Below, in pieces: positions 9,351 through 17,490 of a stretch of 64,000 nt of DNA. This stretch comes from Klebsiella sp. RHBSTW-00484 (GTDB taxonomy: Bacteria > Pseudomonadota > Gammaproteobacteria > Enterobacterales > Enterobacteriaceae): NCBI RefSeq assembly GCF_013705725.1, contig NZ_CP055481.1, positions 1,302,001-1,366,000 on the forward strand, given 5' to 3'. The position numbers were made by a program, and so were the translations under genes. Below the pieces are notes generated by a model. The model saw nothing but the letters and a program-made list of their open reading frames with translations. It ran no database searches and was not told the origin of the DNA. How positions within the stretch are numbered: position 1 is the first letter of the stretch; the number at the start of each line of letters is the position of its first letter.

Positions 9351-9398
9351 TGTTGCAAAAACGACAGCCTGGCCGCATTGGCTGGCGCATTTGCAACA
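9351..9398. promoter_or_regulatory. Inverted repeat, candidate activator binding site (UAS)
   Basis: TGTTGCAAA (9351-9359) and TTTGCAACA (9390-9398) form a perfect 9-base inverted repeat with a 30-base spacer. It lies about 65-110 bases upstream of the sigma-54 promoter and between the activator gene and the operon, a classic enhancer position. Binding by the neighbouring activator is inferred. Confidence 0.6.
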
Positions 9399-9461
9399 GC
9401 AAGATGAAATTGAATCTCTGCCAACGCACTGAATTTGTTTGGTTAATTTTTTATTCACCAT

Positions 9462-9477
9462 TGGCATGATTATCGCT
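9462..9477 (+). promoter_or_regulatory. Sigma-54 (-24/-12) promoter of the monooxygenase operon
   Basis: TGGCATGATTATCGCT has the invariant GG (9463-9464) and GC (9475-9476) separated by exactly ten bases, close to the sigma-54 consensus TGGCAC-N5-TTGCW. It would start transcription roughly 60 bases before the first gene. The adjacent divergent gene encodes a sigma-54 activator. Confidence 0.72.
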
Positions 9478-9546
9478 AACACTCATATAACTAAATTAAA
9501 ACAACACTTCGATAAATATCGAATATGGTTATATAGGAAAGAGATA

Positions 9547-10719
9547 ATGACGCAAAAAACCGACGATAAAATCAATGTGTTCTGGTTCCTGCCCACCCAC
9601 GGCGATGGCCGCTATCTGGGTACCGCAGAGGGGGGACGCCCGGTTGATTTGCCTTACTTGCAGCAGGTGGCGCTGGCGGCCGATAGCCTTGGCTACTACG
9701 GCGTGCTGATCCCCACCGGGAAAAGCTGTGAAGATTCCTGGCTGGTGGCCTCGGCGCTGGCGCCGCTGACCCGCCGTCTGCGCTACCTGGTCGCCGTCCG
9801 TCCAGGCCTGCAACCGCCGACGCTGGCGGCGAGAATGGCGGCGACGCTCGATCGCCTGTCCGGCGGTCGGCTGCTGATTAACGTCGTCACCGGCGGCGAT
9901 CCGGTGGAGAACAAAGGCGACGGTATTTTCCTCAGCCACGGCGAACGCTATCAGGTCACCCGCGAATTTCTCGATGTCTACTCGCGCCTGCTGAAAGGCG
10001 AAAAGCTGGACTATCACGGCGAGCATATCCACGTTGAGGGCGCGGAAGTGCTGTTTCCTCCGGTGCAGGAAAACGGACCGCCGCTCTATTTTGGCGGTTC
10101 TTCTGAAGATGCCATCGATGTCGCTGCTGACCAAATCGATACTTACCTGACCTGGGGCGAGCCGCCCGCGCTGGTGGCCGAAAAGCTGGCCGTAGTGCGC
10201 GAACGTGCCGCCGCTCGTGGACGCACGTTGCAATACGGTATTCGTCTGCACGTGATTGTTCGTGAAACCGAAGAGGAAGCGTGGGCTGCTGCCGATCGCC
10301 TGATTTCTCATCTTGATGACGAGACTATCGCCCAGGCGCAGAAAGTTTTTGCCCGCATGGACTCCACCGGACAGTCGCGGATGAGCGCGCTGCATAAAGG
10401 GTCGCGCGACAATCTGCGCATTGCGCCAAACTTGTGGGCGGGCGTAGGGCTGGTGCGAGGTGGGGCAGGGACGGCGCTGGTTGGCAACCCACAGCAGGTG
10501 GCGGAACGCATTCGTGAATATCAGGCGCTCGGTATCACCAACTTTATCTTCTCCGGCTATCCGCATCTGGAAGAGGCGCATCGCTTCGCAGACCTGGTGA
10601 TGCCGCTACTGCCGCTGGCAGGCCATGATCAGCCGAAAGCACGTAGTGTGAATACCGGCCCGTTTGGCGAAACCATCGGCGGCGATAAGCGCCCGGTAAA
10701 ACAGGTCAGCGCAAGCTGA
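9547..10719 (+). CDS. FMNH2-dependent alkanesulfonate monooxygenase (SsuD family)
   Basis: The 390-residue bacterial-luciferase-like (LLM) monooxygenase is closely similar to SsuD over its length, from [17 protein letters not shown] through PPLYFGGSS to [19 protein letters not shown]. SsuD uses FMNH2 and O2 to release sulfite from alkanesulfonates. I chose the ATG at 9547, with an AGGAAAGAG site, over an upstream ATG whose 36 extra codons have no family counterpart. First gene of an operon with an FAD protein and a second LLM enzyme, under the sigma-54 promoter. Likely a paralogue of the housekeeping ssuD; substrate may differ. Confidence 0.9.
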   Translation: MTQKTDDKINVFWFLPTHGDGRYLGTAEGGRPVDLPYLQQVALAADSLGYYGVLIPTGKSCEDSWLVASALAPLTRRLRYLVAVRPGLQPPTLAARMAATLDRLSGGRLLINVVTGGDPVENKGDGIFLSHGERYQVTREFLDVYSRLLKGEKLDYHGEHIHVEGAEVLFPPVQENGPPLYFGGSSEDAIDVAADQIDTYLTWGEPPALVAEKLAVVRERAAARGRTLQYGIRLHVIVRETEEEAWAAADRLISHLDDETIAQAQKVFARMDSTGQSRMSALHKGSRDNLRIAPNLWAGVGLVRGGAGTALVGNPQQVAERIREYQALGITNFIFSGYPHLEEAHRFADLVMPLLPLAGHDQPKARSVNTGPFGETIGGDKRPVKQVSAS

Positions 10720-10730
10720 GAGGAGGCCAA

Positions 10731-10760
10731 ATGTTGAAGGCGCTGGACTATGCAAACTGA
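10731..10760 (+). CDS. Nine-codon minigene overlapping the next start (possible coupling peptide)
   Basis: A strong AGGAGG site is followed by ATG and nine codons (MLKALDYAN) ending in TGA at 10758-10760, which overlaps the start of the next gene (ATG at 10750, plus-one frame). The downstream gene has no good ribosome site of its own. This may be a translational-coupling leader, or the relic of a frameshifted original start. It is not a recognised peptide. Confidence 0.35.
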   Translation: MLKALDYAN

Positions 10761-12147
10761 ACCCCATGTGGTGATTGTCGGCGGCGGATTCAGCGGCGCG
10801 GCGGTGGCGATTCATCTCCTGCGCCTGGCCCCGGTTGGCGTGCGGGTGACTCTACTGGAACCGCGCGAGGTTCCCGGCGCGGGCGTCGCGTATTCGACTA
10901 CCGAACCGAGCCATCGGATCAACGTTCCTGCCGCACGGATGCAGCTTGCGGGTGAAGAGGAGGGCGCGTTCGATAGCTGGTACCGCCGCCAGCCTGCTTT
11001 TGCTGATGACCCGCAGGCCCTGCTAGCGGACGGTGTGGTTTATCCGCAGCGCGGGCAGTTTGGCCGTTACGTTGCCGAGCGTTTTGCCGGGGCAGCGCGC
11101 GCCAGTGAAGGACGGCTGGTACATCTGCGCGAACAGGCGCTGAGCTTTAATGATGGCGAGGTGGTCACCGACGGTGGTCGTCGATTATCAGCCGATCTGT
11201 TGGTACTGGCGATAAGCCATCCGCCGCCTTCTTTACCGCTGCTGGCTAAACCGTTTGAGAAACATCCGGCGTTAATCGCGAACCCCTGGCGAGCGGGCGC
11301 TCTGGAAAATATCGCACCAGAGGTGAGCGTGGCGGTTATGGGGACTGGCCTGACGATGGCGGACACCGTTGCCACCCTAACGCGCCTGGGCCATCGGGGG
11401 CCTATTACCGCGTTTTCACGCCGTGGGCTGTTATCCCGCAGCAACCTGAGCGGCAACAGCGGGAGCTGGCCCGCTGAATACGGCGAGGGTTCGCTGCGCC
11501 AGCGGCTGCGGAAGATCCGCAAGGATATCGACTGCGCAGCGGAGCAGGGACAGGCCTGGCAGGTGGTACTGGACGCGGTGCGTAATCAGGGGCAACGCAT
11601 CTGGCAGGGACTGACGGTTGCCGATCGTCAGCGTTTTCTGCGCCATTTGCGCAGCTACTGGGATGTTCACCGCTACCGTATCGCCCCGCAGGTTGCTGAG
11701 GTGCTTGAACAGCGCCAGCGTGACGGCAACCTGAGCGTACAGGCCGCCAGGCTTATGGCACTTGAAGGAGACGCGCAAAAGCTGACGCTAACCCTGTCAC
11801 CCCGGCGCGGTGAACCGCAACGAGTGACTGTTGAACATTTAATTTTAACCACCGGCCCGGCGCACGGCGCGTTGACCGACAGCCAGCCGCTGCTGCGCCA
11901 ACTGAGCCAGCGCGGGCTGATTCGCGCCGATGCCCTTGGGCTGGGGCTGGATGTTGATGAGCGCTCCCGCGCCGTTGATCGGGAGGGCCGTGCCGTGCCC
12001 AACTTGCTGATCTCCGGTCCTGCCGCGCGGGGGTTCTTTGGTGAACTGATGGGCCTGCCGCAGGTGGCTGACCATGCCGCCGACGTCGCCGCCGAAGCTC
12101 TGCTAACCCTGGGCATCAAACAATCCACCCGATGTCCGGCGTTCTGA
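10750..12147 (+). CDS. FAD/NAD(P)-binding protein of the sulfur operon
   Basis: A 465-residue protein with an N-terminal dinucleotide fold (HVVIVGGGFSGAAVAIHLL) and a second one near residue 198 (VAVMGTGLTMADTVATL). It resembles the FAD-NAD(P)-binding family often found beside sulfonate or sulfone monooxygenase genes. A role in supplying reduced flavin or processing an intermediate is inferred from position; no substrate can be named. It lies between two LLM monooxygenase genes on the same strand. Its ATG is poorly supported by a ribosome site and overlaps a nine-codon minigene with a strong one. Confidence 0.8.
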   Translation: MQTEPHVVIVGGGFSGAAVAIHLLRLAPVGVRVTLLEPREVPGAGVAYSTTEPSHRINVPAARMQLAGEEEGAFDSWYRRQPAFADDPQALLADGVVYPQRGQFGRYVAERFAGAARASEGRLVHLREQALSFNDGEVVTDGGRRLSADLLVLAISHPPPSLPLLAKPFEKHPALIANPWRAGALENIAPEVSVAVMGTGLTMADTVATLTRLGHRGPITAFSRRGLLSRSNLSGNSGSWPAEYGEGSLRQRLRKIRKDIDCAAEQGQAWQVVLDAVRNQGQRIWQGLTVADRQRFLRHLRSYWDVHRYRIAPQVAEVLEQRQRDGNLSVQAARLMALEGDAQKLTLTLSPRRGEPQRVTVEHLILTTGPAHGALTDSQPLLRQLSQRGLIRADALGLGLDVDERSRAVDREGRAVPNLLISGPAARGFFGELMGLPQVADHAADVAAEALLTLGIKQSTRCPAF

Positions 12148-12220
12148 ACGTCTTTTATCCCTGATTCCCTTAATGATTATGCGTGCGTCCCGCTGCCGGG
12201 GCGCGCCGTGGAGAAGTGCT

Positions 12221-13627
12221 ATGTCATCACAACGTGAAATCCGCCTGAATGCTTTTGATATGAACTGCGTCGGCCATCAGTCGCCGGGGCTATGGGCCCA
12301 TCCGCGCGACCGCTCCTGGCAGTATAAAGACCTTGAGTATTGGGTCGATCTGGCGCGGTTGCTGGAGCGCGGTAAGTTTGATGGCCTGTTTATTGCCGAT
12401 GTGCTCGGCGTTTACGATGTGCTGAACGGCAATGGCGATGCGGCGCTTCGCCAGGCGGCACAGGTGCCGGTTAACGATCCGCTGGCCCTGATTACGCCGA
12501 TGGCGCTAGTGACGGAGCATCTGGGATTCGGCCTGACCGCTTCGCTCTCCTTTGAGCATCCGTACCCGTTCGCCCGCCGTCTGTCGACTCTCGACCATCT
12601 GACCAAAGGGCGGGTCGGCTGGAATATTGTGACTTCATACCTTGAGAGCGGCGCGCGTAATATTGGCCAGAAAGCGCAGACCGATCACGACGCCCGCTAT
12701 GACTATGCCGATGAGTATCTGGAGGTGGTCTATAAGCTGCTGGAGGGGAGCTGGGAAGATGGTGCGGTGCTGCGCGACAGGGAGCGTAAGATCTTCAGCG
12801 ATCCGCGAAAGATTCACCCGATAAACCACCAGGGCAACTTTTTTTCGGTGCCGGGGATCCATCTATGTGAACCGTCACCGCAGCGCACGCCGGTGCTCTA
12901 TCAGGCGGGAGCTTCCAGCCGCGGTAAGCAGTTTGCCGCCGGGCATGCGGAGTGCGTGTTCGTTGGCGCGCCGTCAAAAGTGTTGCTGAAAAAGACGGTG
13001 GCGGATATTCGCCGTCGTGCCGAAGAGGCCGGCCGCGATCCGCGCAGCATTCTGATCTTCAATATGCAGACGGTCATCGTCGGTGAGACCGATCGCGAAG
13101 CGCAGGCGAAATGGCAGGAGTATAAACCGTACGTCAGCTACGAAGGGGCGCTGGCGCTGCTCTCGGGCTGGACCGGAATCGACCTTGGTCAGTATCAGCC
13201 AGATCAGGTGCTGGAGTATCTGCATACCAATGCGATTCAGTCGATGGTGGAGGCGTTTTCAACCGCTGACCCGAATAGCCAGTGGACGGTGCAGAAGCTG
13301 GCGGATTGGGCGGGGATCGGCGGCTTCGGCCCGCTAGTGGTGGGTAGCCCGCAGACGGTTGCCGATGAACTGCAGTCCTGGGTGGAGGAGACCGACGTCG
13401 ATGGCTTCAACCTCGCCTATGCGGTGACGCACGAAACCTTCCGCGACGTGGTCGACCTGCTGATCCCTGAGCTGCAAAAGCGTGGCGTGTTTAAGCAAGA
13501 GTATCGCGAGGGAACCCTGCGTGAAAAGCTGTTTGGCGCAGGTCCACGGCTGACAGCGCCGCATCCGGGGGCCAGCTATCGCCACGGCGCACCGGTCGCG
13601 GTCGGGAGCGAAGAGAAGGTGGGTTGA
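12221..13627 (+). CDS. FMN-dependent monooxygenase, NtaA/SnaA/DszA family
   Basis: A 468-residue LLM flavin monooxygenase of the nitrilotriacetate/DszA type: start REIRLNAFDMNCVGHQSPGLW, the family stretch LEHLTKGRVGWNIVTS-like at about residues 125-145, and VVGSPQTVADELQ late in the chain. Members oxidise organosulfur compounds (dibenzothiophene sulfone, dimethyl sulfide) or chelators with FMNH2 from a partner. The ATG at 12221 has a GGAGAAG site; a start 16 codons earlier is unlikely. Last gene of the operon. With the SsuD-like enzyme it suggests use of sulfones or sulfonates as sulfur sources. A C/G-rich palindrome followed, now interrupted by an insertion sequence. Confidence 0.87.
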   Translation: MSSQREIRLNAFDMNCVGHQSPGLWAHPRDRSWQYKDLEYWVDLARLLERGKFDGLFIADVLGVYDVLNGNGDAALRQAAQVPVNDPLALITPMALVTEHLGFGLTASLSFEHPYPFARRLSTLDHLTKGRVGWNIVTSYLESGARNIGQKAQTDHDARYDYADEYLEVVYKLLEGSWEDGAVLRDRERKIFSDPRKIHPINHQGNFFSVPGIHLCEPSPQRTPVLYQAGASSRGKQFAAGHAECVFVGAPSKVLLKKTVADIRRRAEEAGRDPRSILIFNMQTVIVGETDREAQAKWQEYKPYVSYEGALALLSGWTGIDLGQYQPDQVLEYLHTNAIQSMVEAFSTADPNSQWTVQKLADWAGIGGFGPLVVGSPQTVADELQSWVEETDVDGFNLAYAVTHETFRDVVDLLIPELQKRGVFKQEYREGTLREKLFGAGPRLTAPHPGASYRHGAPVAVGSEEKVG

Positions 13628-13689
13628 GTTTTACCAGGCCAGAACAGATGATGCAGTTGGTTCCCCTCACCCTAACCCTTATGTCTTGA

Positions 13690-13895
13690 CCTTCTCCGTT
13701 CCGGCGGAGAAGATCCCCGACTGATCATCGGGAGGTTACCGGTGAGCATCACCCAGCCCTGGAGCCCCTGAGCCCGCGGGAGAGATTATGCCCCGGTAAC
13801 CTGTTTCCCTGTCGCCTCAAGACCGAACGGTATCCTGTGCCCTGAGCACCCACATATAAGGATGGTCCGGCGATAATATTCATAAGGTTACGGAG
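13690..13895 (+). ncRNA. Candidate bridge RNA of the IS110-group element
   Basis: The left non-coding end folds around GGTTACCGG...CCGGTAACC (about 13733-13799). The enclosed loop has AGCCCT (13755-13760), equal to the left target AACCCT with one G-U wobble, and GGGAGAG (13778-13784), complementary to the right target CTCTCCC. A second region has ACGGTATC (13827-13834), equal to the right end of the element, and ATATAAG (13854-13860), complementary to its left end CTTATGT with one wobble. This is the layout known for IS621 bridge RNA. RNA ends are estimates. Confidence 0.68.
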
Positions 13896-13899
13896 TACC

Positions 13900-14862
13900 A
13901 TGATGAATCTTGTCCCTGTCGGCGTTGATATCGCCAAACTCAAATTCGACGTTGCTGTCCTGCTGCCAAACCAGAAGTACAAAACCAAAAAATTCGCCAA
14001 TACCCCAGCCGGATGCCGCGAATTTCTGAACTGGCTGGCGCGTTTTGGTCACTGTCATGTCTGCATGGAGGCAACAGGTTGCTACAGCACTGAACTGGCC
14101 ACCCTGCTGGCCGATAATGGCTGCTGCGTCAGCCTTGAAAACCCGGCACGTATCCATGCGTTCGCAAACACTGAACTGACCCGCAATAAAACGGACAAAA
14201 GCGACGCGGCGCTGATAGCGCGCTACTGCGCTCTGTATCAGCCGGCCCCCTGGCATCCTGCGCCGCTGAGCGAACGACAACTGACGGCTCTGGTACGCCA
14301 CCTGCGTAACCTGGAAGAGATGCGTCAGATGGAGATGAACCGCCTTGAGGCAGCAGATGAAGTCATCGTTCCTTCCCTGAATGAACACGTTACGATGCTG
14401 GATGAGCTGATTGAAGAAACCCGCAATAAAATCAACCGGCATATCGATGATAACCCAGACCTGAAGCGGGACCGGGAGCTACTGAAAAGTATCCCCGGAA
14501 TAGGAGACATGCTGAGTGTGAGCCTGCTGGCGTTCGCAGGAAATCTGCGACGGTTCAGCAACAGCAAGGCACTGGTGGCGTATGCTGGTTTGAATCCTCG
14601 TCGTTGTGAGTCAGGGATGTGGAAAGGGAAAAGCAGGCTGTCGAAAGTGGGCCATGCAGAGCTGCGTAGCGCACTGTATATGCCAGCGGTAGTGGCAGGA
14701 AGATGCAATAAGGTGGTGAAAAACCTGATGGAAAGGCTTGCAGCCCGGGGTAAGACAGGGAAAGAGCGAGTGTGTGCAGGAATGAGGAAATTACTGCAGC
14801 TGGCTTATGGTGTGGTGAAATCCGGGCATGAATTTAACGCTGAAATACCACTTGCAGGATAA
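13900..14862 (+). CDS. IS110-group transposase (IS621-like)
   Basis: The 320-residue recombinase has the DEDD domain at residues about 1-150 (GVDIAKLKFDV, MEATGCY, NKTDKSDAALIA). The C-terminal Tnp20 domain is at about 190-290 (IPGIGDMLSVSLLAF, AGLNPRRCESGMWKG with the conserved serine). The architecture and many stretches parallel IS621 (KTKKFANT, LRSALYMPAVVA, MRKLLQLAYGVLKSG-like end). It would act with the RNA encoded just upstream to integrate at a guide-specified site. Intact. Confidence 0.94.
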   Translation: MMNLVPVGVDIAKLKFDVAVLLPNQKYKTKKFANTPAGCREFLNWLARFGHCHVCMEATGCYSTELATLLADNGCCVSLENPARIHAFANTELTRNKTDKSDAALIARYCALYQPAPWHPAPLSERQLTALVRHLRNLEEMRQMEMNRLEAADEVIVPSLNEHVTMLDELIEETRNKINRHIDDNPDLKRDRELLKSIPGIGDMLSVSLLAFAGNLRRFSNSKALVAYAGLNPRRCESGMWKGKSRLSKVGHAELRSALYMPAVVAGRCNKVVKNLMERLAARGKTGKERVCAGMRKLLQLAYGVVKSGHEFNAEIPLAG

Positions 14863-14879
14863 CCGGCAAGACGGTATCT

Positions 14880-14991
14880 CTCCCCAAAGGGGCGAGGGAC
14901 TGGCTCGTGCGGTTTGTGAGGGCGGAGCGCTTTCCCGGAGGCGGCGCGCTGCGCCTGTCCGGGCTACCGATCCGTGCTGTTTTGTAGCCCG
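14880..14991. repeat. Split palindrome plus REP/BIME pair before IS copy B
   Basis: Starts with the right half of the C/G-rich palindrome occupied by the previous element (CTCCCCAAAGGGGCGAGGG). It continues with a REP (CCCGGAGGCGGCGCGCTGCG...) and a facing REP half GTAGCCCG, whose other half resumes at 16380 (CGGACAGATGCGTAGC). No gene. Confidence 0.75.
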
Positions 14992-14998
14992 ATGTGAT

Positions 14999-15073
14999 GG
15001 ACACCTCCCACCTTACGGCATCAGAACGTGCCAGACTGGAAGTGTTACCTGCAGTCCACAGGAGGAGGTGTCC
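14999..15073 (+). promoter_or_regulatory. Left-end hairpin covering the transposase ribosome site
   Basis: GGACACCTCC (14999-15008) can pair with GGAGGTGTCC (15064-15073), which contains the transposase Shine-Dalgarno sequence. A transcript entering from outside would fold this and mask translation. The same pairing exists in copy A. Confidence 0.5.
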
Positions 15074-15076
15074 ACC

Positions 15077-16099
15077 ATGAATATTAAACGTATCGGTCTT
15101 GACCTGGCAAAAAATGTCTTTCAGATCCATGCTGTGGATCACCATGAACATGTCGTCGTGCGGAAATCTCTCCGCCGCGCCCACATGCACGCTTATTTCT
15201 CTCAGCTGGCTCCCTGCACCGTCGGGATTGAAGCCTGCGCGTCATCCCACTACTGGGCCCGCGAACTCACCCGCATGGGACATACCGTGCACATTATTCC
15301 CCCGAAGTTTGTTAAGCCCTACCTCAGGGGCAACAAGAATGATGCCAACGATGCCGAAGCCATCTGTGAAGCCATCAGCCGCCCCGCCATGCGCTTCGTC
15401 GCGGTTAAGACAGAGCGCCAGCAGACTCTTCAGGCTGAGCATCGCGTGCGGGCCAGAGTGATAAAAAGCCGCACGGCGCTGTGCAACGAGATACGGGGCT
15501 TTCTGGGCGAATTCGGCGTGGTGCTGCCGGTCGGCATCAGCCAGTTGCGTAAGGCGCTGCCGGAGATACTGTCACAGCAGGAGCAGTGGGATGACCGGTT
15601 TATGCGCCTGCTGTGCGAGCTGGCCGAAGAGCTGCGGATGCTGGATGACCGGGTGGCGGGGCATGACCGGCGGCTCGCAGAGGCGGCGCGGGAAGATATC
15701 TGCATCCAGCGGCTGATGAAAATAGAAGGTATCGGCGTGATAACCGCCAGCGCGATGGTGGCGTTGTTGGGTGACGCGACGCAGTTTAAGAACGGTCGGG
15801 AGATGGCGGCTTATGTGGGGCTGGTTCCCCGGCAGCACTCAAGCGGCGGTAAGCAGCAGCTGGGGCATATCAGCAAGCGGGGTGACAGCTACCTGCGTAC
15901 GCTGGTCATCCACGGGGCACGGTCAGTTCTGAAGACATGTGCAGGCAAAGAAGACCGGCGGAGCCAGTGGCTGCAGTCGGTGGCGGAAAGACGGAACCGG
16001 AATATCGCGACGGTGGCGCTGGCGAACAAGAATGTGCGGATAGCGTGGGCGGTGATGAGTCGCGGAGAAGATTACCATGGCTCACGGGTCGCCGGTTAA
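15077..16099 (+). CDS. IS110-family transposase (IS1111 type), copy B
   Basis: The 340-residue recombinase is nearly identical to the product at 5257-6279. DEDD residues lie in GLDLAKN, GIEAC and NDANDAEAI; the serine motif is QHSSGGKQQLGHISKRG. I start it at the ATG 15077, behind GGAGG, rather than at far-upstream in-frame codons that run through the element's left end and the flanking repeat. The last codons (GSRVAG) overlap a long hairpin shared with the downstream non-coding region. Confidence 0.94.
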   Translation: MNIKRIGLDLAKNVFQIHAVDHHEHVVVRKSLRRAHMHAYFSQLAPCTVGIEACASSHYWARELTRMGHTVHIIPPKFVKPYLRGNKNDANDAEAICEAISRPAMRFVAVKTERQQTLQAEHRVRARVIKSRTALCNEIRGFLGEFGVVLPVGISQLRKALPEILSQQEQWDDRFMRLLCELAEELRMLDDRVAGHDRRLAEAAREDICIQRLMKIEGIGVITASAMVALLGDATQFKNGREMAAYVGLVPRQHSSGGKQQLGHISKRGDSYLRTLVIHGARSVLKTCAGKEDRRSQWLQSVAERRNRNIATVALANKNVRIAWAVMSRGEDYHGSRVAG

Positions 16100-16119
16100 C
16101 CGACGCCCCGTGAGCCATG

Positions 16120-16330
16120 CAGTAAAAAGAGCAGTAACCCTGTCGTGAGATTGCGAAGCGATTTAGCGTGATGAGTAACCGGTAAGACCAGCACCTGAGA
16201 AATCCGGCCTGTCCGAAGGCTCCCTGCGAAGCAAAGCCGATAGCCCGAAAGGAAGCAGGTGCGCAGAACACATCATGGCCCGGGTACGACGGTACCGAAA
16301 GAGAGGCCGGATATACGAACGCAACTTACC
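16120..16330 (+). ncRNA. Candidate bridge RNA of IS copy B
   Basis: The non-coding stretch after the transposase. GCACCTG (16191-16197) pairs with CAGGTGC (16256-16262) and encloses CTGTCCG (16209-16215) and TAGCCCG (16241-16247). Together these spell the REP target CTGTC-CG-GGCTA, overlapping at the CG core. A second loop carries CACATC (16269-16274) and ATATACG (16311-16317), matching the element's left end (TCACAT-CG in complement) and right end. In the IS1111 subgroup the guide RNA lies downstream of the transposase. Ends are estimated. Confidence 0.62.
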
Positions 16331-16420
16331 CTGGTGACTCACACAAAAAATAGCTTGCATCACGGGAGGTGTCCATATACGGACAGATGCGTAGCATCGC
16401 CTCCGGGAAGGGAAAGCGAA

Positions 16421-17362
16421 TTATTGTTTATCCAGCGACCAGGTGGCGCTGCGAACATCGACTTTCACCGGCAGCAGGCCGATGCGGGTGAAGGTGTCCG
16501 CCAGCGCCTGCTGCTCGTTGTAGACCGCAGGCGTCATGCGCTCGGCACCATAGGGCAGGCGCGCCAGCGTCTTCAGCCAGATGGCCTTATCCAGCCCGGT
16601 TGAGGTGGAAAGGATCCCGGCGGCATCATCCTGATGGCTATTGGCCCATTCGCTGAGTTTATCCAGTTCATCAACCACTTGCTTCGCAGTATCCGGATAA
16701 GTATCGGCAAATTTACGGCTTGCCAGATAGAAGGTGTAGTGCGGCACCAGCCCTTCGGCGTTGCGAATCTGTCGGGCTTTGGCATTAGTTTCCACTTCCG
16801 CCAGGAACGGATCCCAGATAACCCACGCGTCAATCGCCCCGCGCTGGAAGGCGGCGCGGGCGTCGGCAGGCGGTAGGTAGACCGGGGTGATATCTTTATA
16901 GCTTAGTCCAGCTTTTTCCAGCGCGGTCACCAGCAGGTAGTTCACATCGGAGCCTTTGTTTAACCCCACGCGCTTGCCTTTAAGATCGGCGACAGTCTTA
17001 ATCGCTGAGTTTTCCGCCACCACAATGGCTTCTGTTTTCGGGTTCGCCGGTGAATGGGCCAGATAGACCAGATCTGCCTGTGCGGCCTGGGCAAAGGCCG
17101 GTGGCGCATCGCCGGTCGCGGCGAGGTCGATGCTGCCGACGTTCAGCCCTTCGAGCATTTGCGGCCCGGCCGGGAACTCTATCCAGCGCACGGCGATCCC
17201 CTGCTTTTTAAAGTTCTCATCAAGAGTGCCGCGATATTTAAGCAGCGCGAAGATGTTGGCTTTCTGGTAGCCGATATTGACGGTTTCCGGCGTTTTCGCC
17301 AGCGCGGAAGTGGATAAGCCAGCAAGTAGTAGCAGCAGGGCCGGGCGAGATAGTTTGAGCAT
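16421..17362 (-). CDS. Periplasmic aliphatic-sulfonate-binding protein (SsuA/TauA family)
   Basis: A 313-residue ABC-importer binding protein with a signal peptide (MLKLSRPALLLLLAGLSTSA, cleavage near ALA-KT). The NMT1/SsuA-type fold shows VNIGYQKANIFALLK, WIEFPAGPQMLEGL and VADLKGKRVGLNKGSD. AAGGAG precedes the ATG. No permease or ATPase gene lies beside it, so it must use a transporter encoded elsewhere, such as SsuBC. It is strikingly similar to the C-terminal domain of the regulator at 7332-9275, so the two may recognise related ligands. Two insertion sequences separate it from the monooxygenase operon. Confidence 0.88.
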   Translation of the reverse strand: MLKLSRPALLLLLAGLSTSALAKTPETVNIGYQKANIFALLKYRGTLDENFKKQGIAVRWIEFPAGPQMLEGLNVGSIDLAATGDAPPAFAQAAQADLVYLAHSPANPKTEAIVVAENSAIKTVADLKGKRVGLNKGSDVNYLLVTALEKAGLSYKDITPVYLPPADARAAFQRGAIDAWVIWDPFLAEVETNAKARQIRNAEGLVPHYTFYLASRKFADTYPDTAKQVVDELDKLSEWANSHQDDAAGILSTSTGLDKAIWLKTLARLPYGAERMTPAVYNEQQALADTFTRIGLLPVKVDVRSATWSLDKQ

Positions 17363-17461
17363 GATTCGTTCTCCTTAAGCGGTTTTGCGTAAGGTAACAA
17401 ATCGTCTTTATAACCAATAAATAACTAAATTTTCATTTATATAACGTAAATGAAGGAGAGA

Positions 17462-17490
17462 GGCCCGATATGCCGCAGCATACCGGGCGT
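17462..17490 (-). terminator. Hairpin after sdaB
   Basis: GCCCGGTATG and CATATCGGGC flank a short loop just beyond the sdaB stop on the minus strand. There is only a weak T-rich tail. It probably ends sdaB transcription before the sulfonate-binding gene. Confidence 0.5.

Larger units (their letters stand above)
13678..14877 (+). mobile_element. IS110-group (IS621-like) element with CT core
   Basis: About 1200 bases. It begins at the core dinucleotide CT (13678-13679), and a second CT (14878-14879) follows its right end. Joining the flanks with one CT rebuilds a common C/G-rich palindrome (CCCTCACCCTAACC-CT-CTCCCC...). As in IS621, the transposase is preceded by a structured ~220-base left end and there are no long terminal inverted repeats. 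Confidence 0.88.
14992..16379 (+). mobile_element. IS110-family (IS1111-type) element, copy B, in a REP
   Basis: About 1388 bases and nearly identical to copy A. It is bounded by CG (14990-14991 and 16380-16381); excision with one CG restores GTAGCCCGGACAGATGCG, an ordinary REP arm. Sub-terminal inverted repeats GGACACCTCCC (14999-15009) and GGGAGGTGTCC are perfect here. It is in the same position and orientation relative to the REP as copy A. Confidence 0.9.

Noticed and set aside
9529..10581. 350-codon minus-strand open frame
   Set aside because: It is fully antisense to the SsuD-like gene, a typical shadow in GC-rich DNA; the plus-strand frame has clear homology.
14828..15076. 83-codon extension of transposase copy B
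   Set aside because: It covers the end of the previous element, a REP and the left end of this element; copy A shows the real start.
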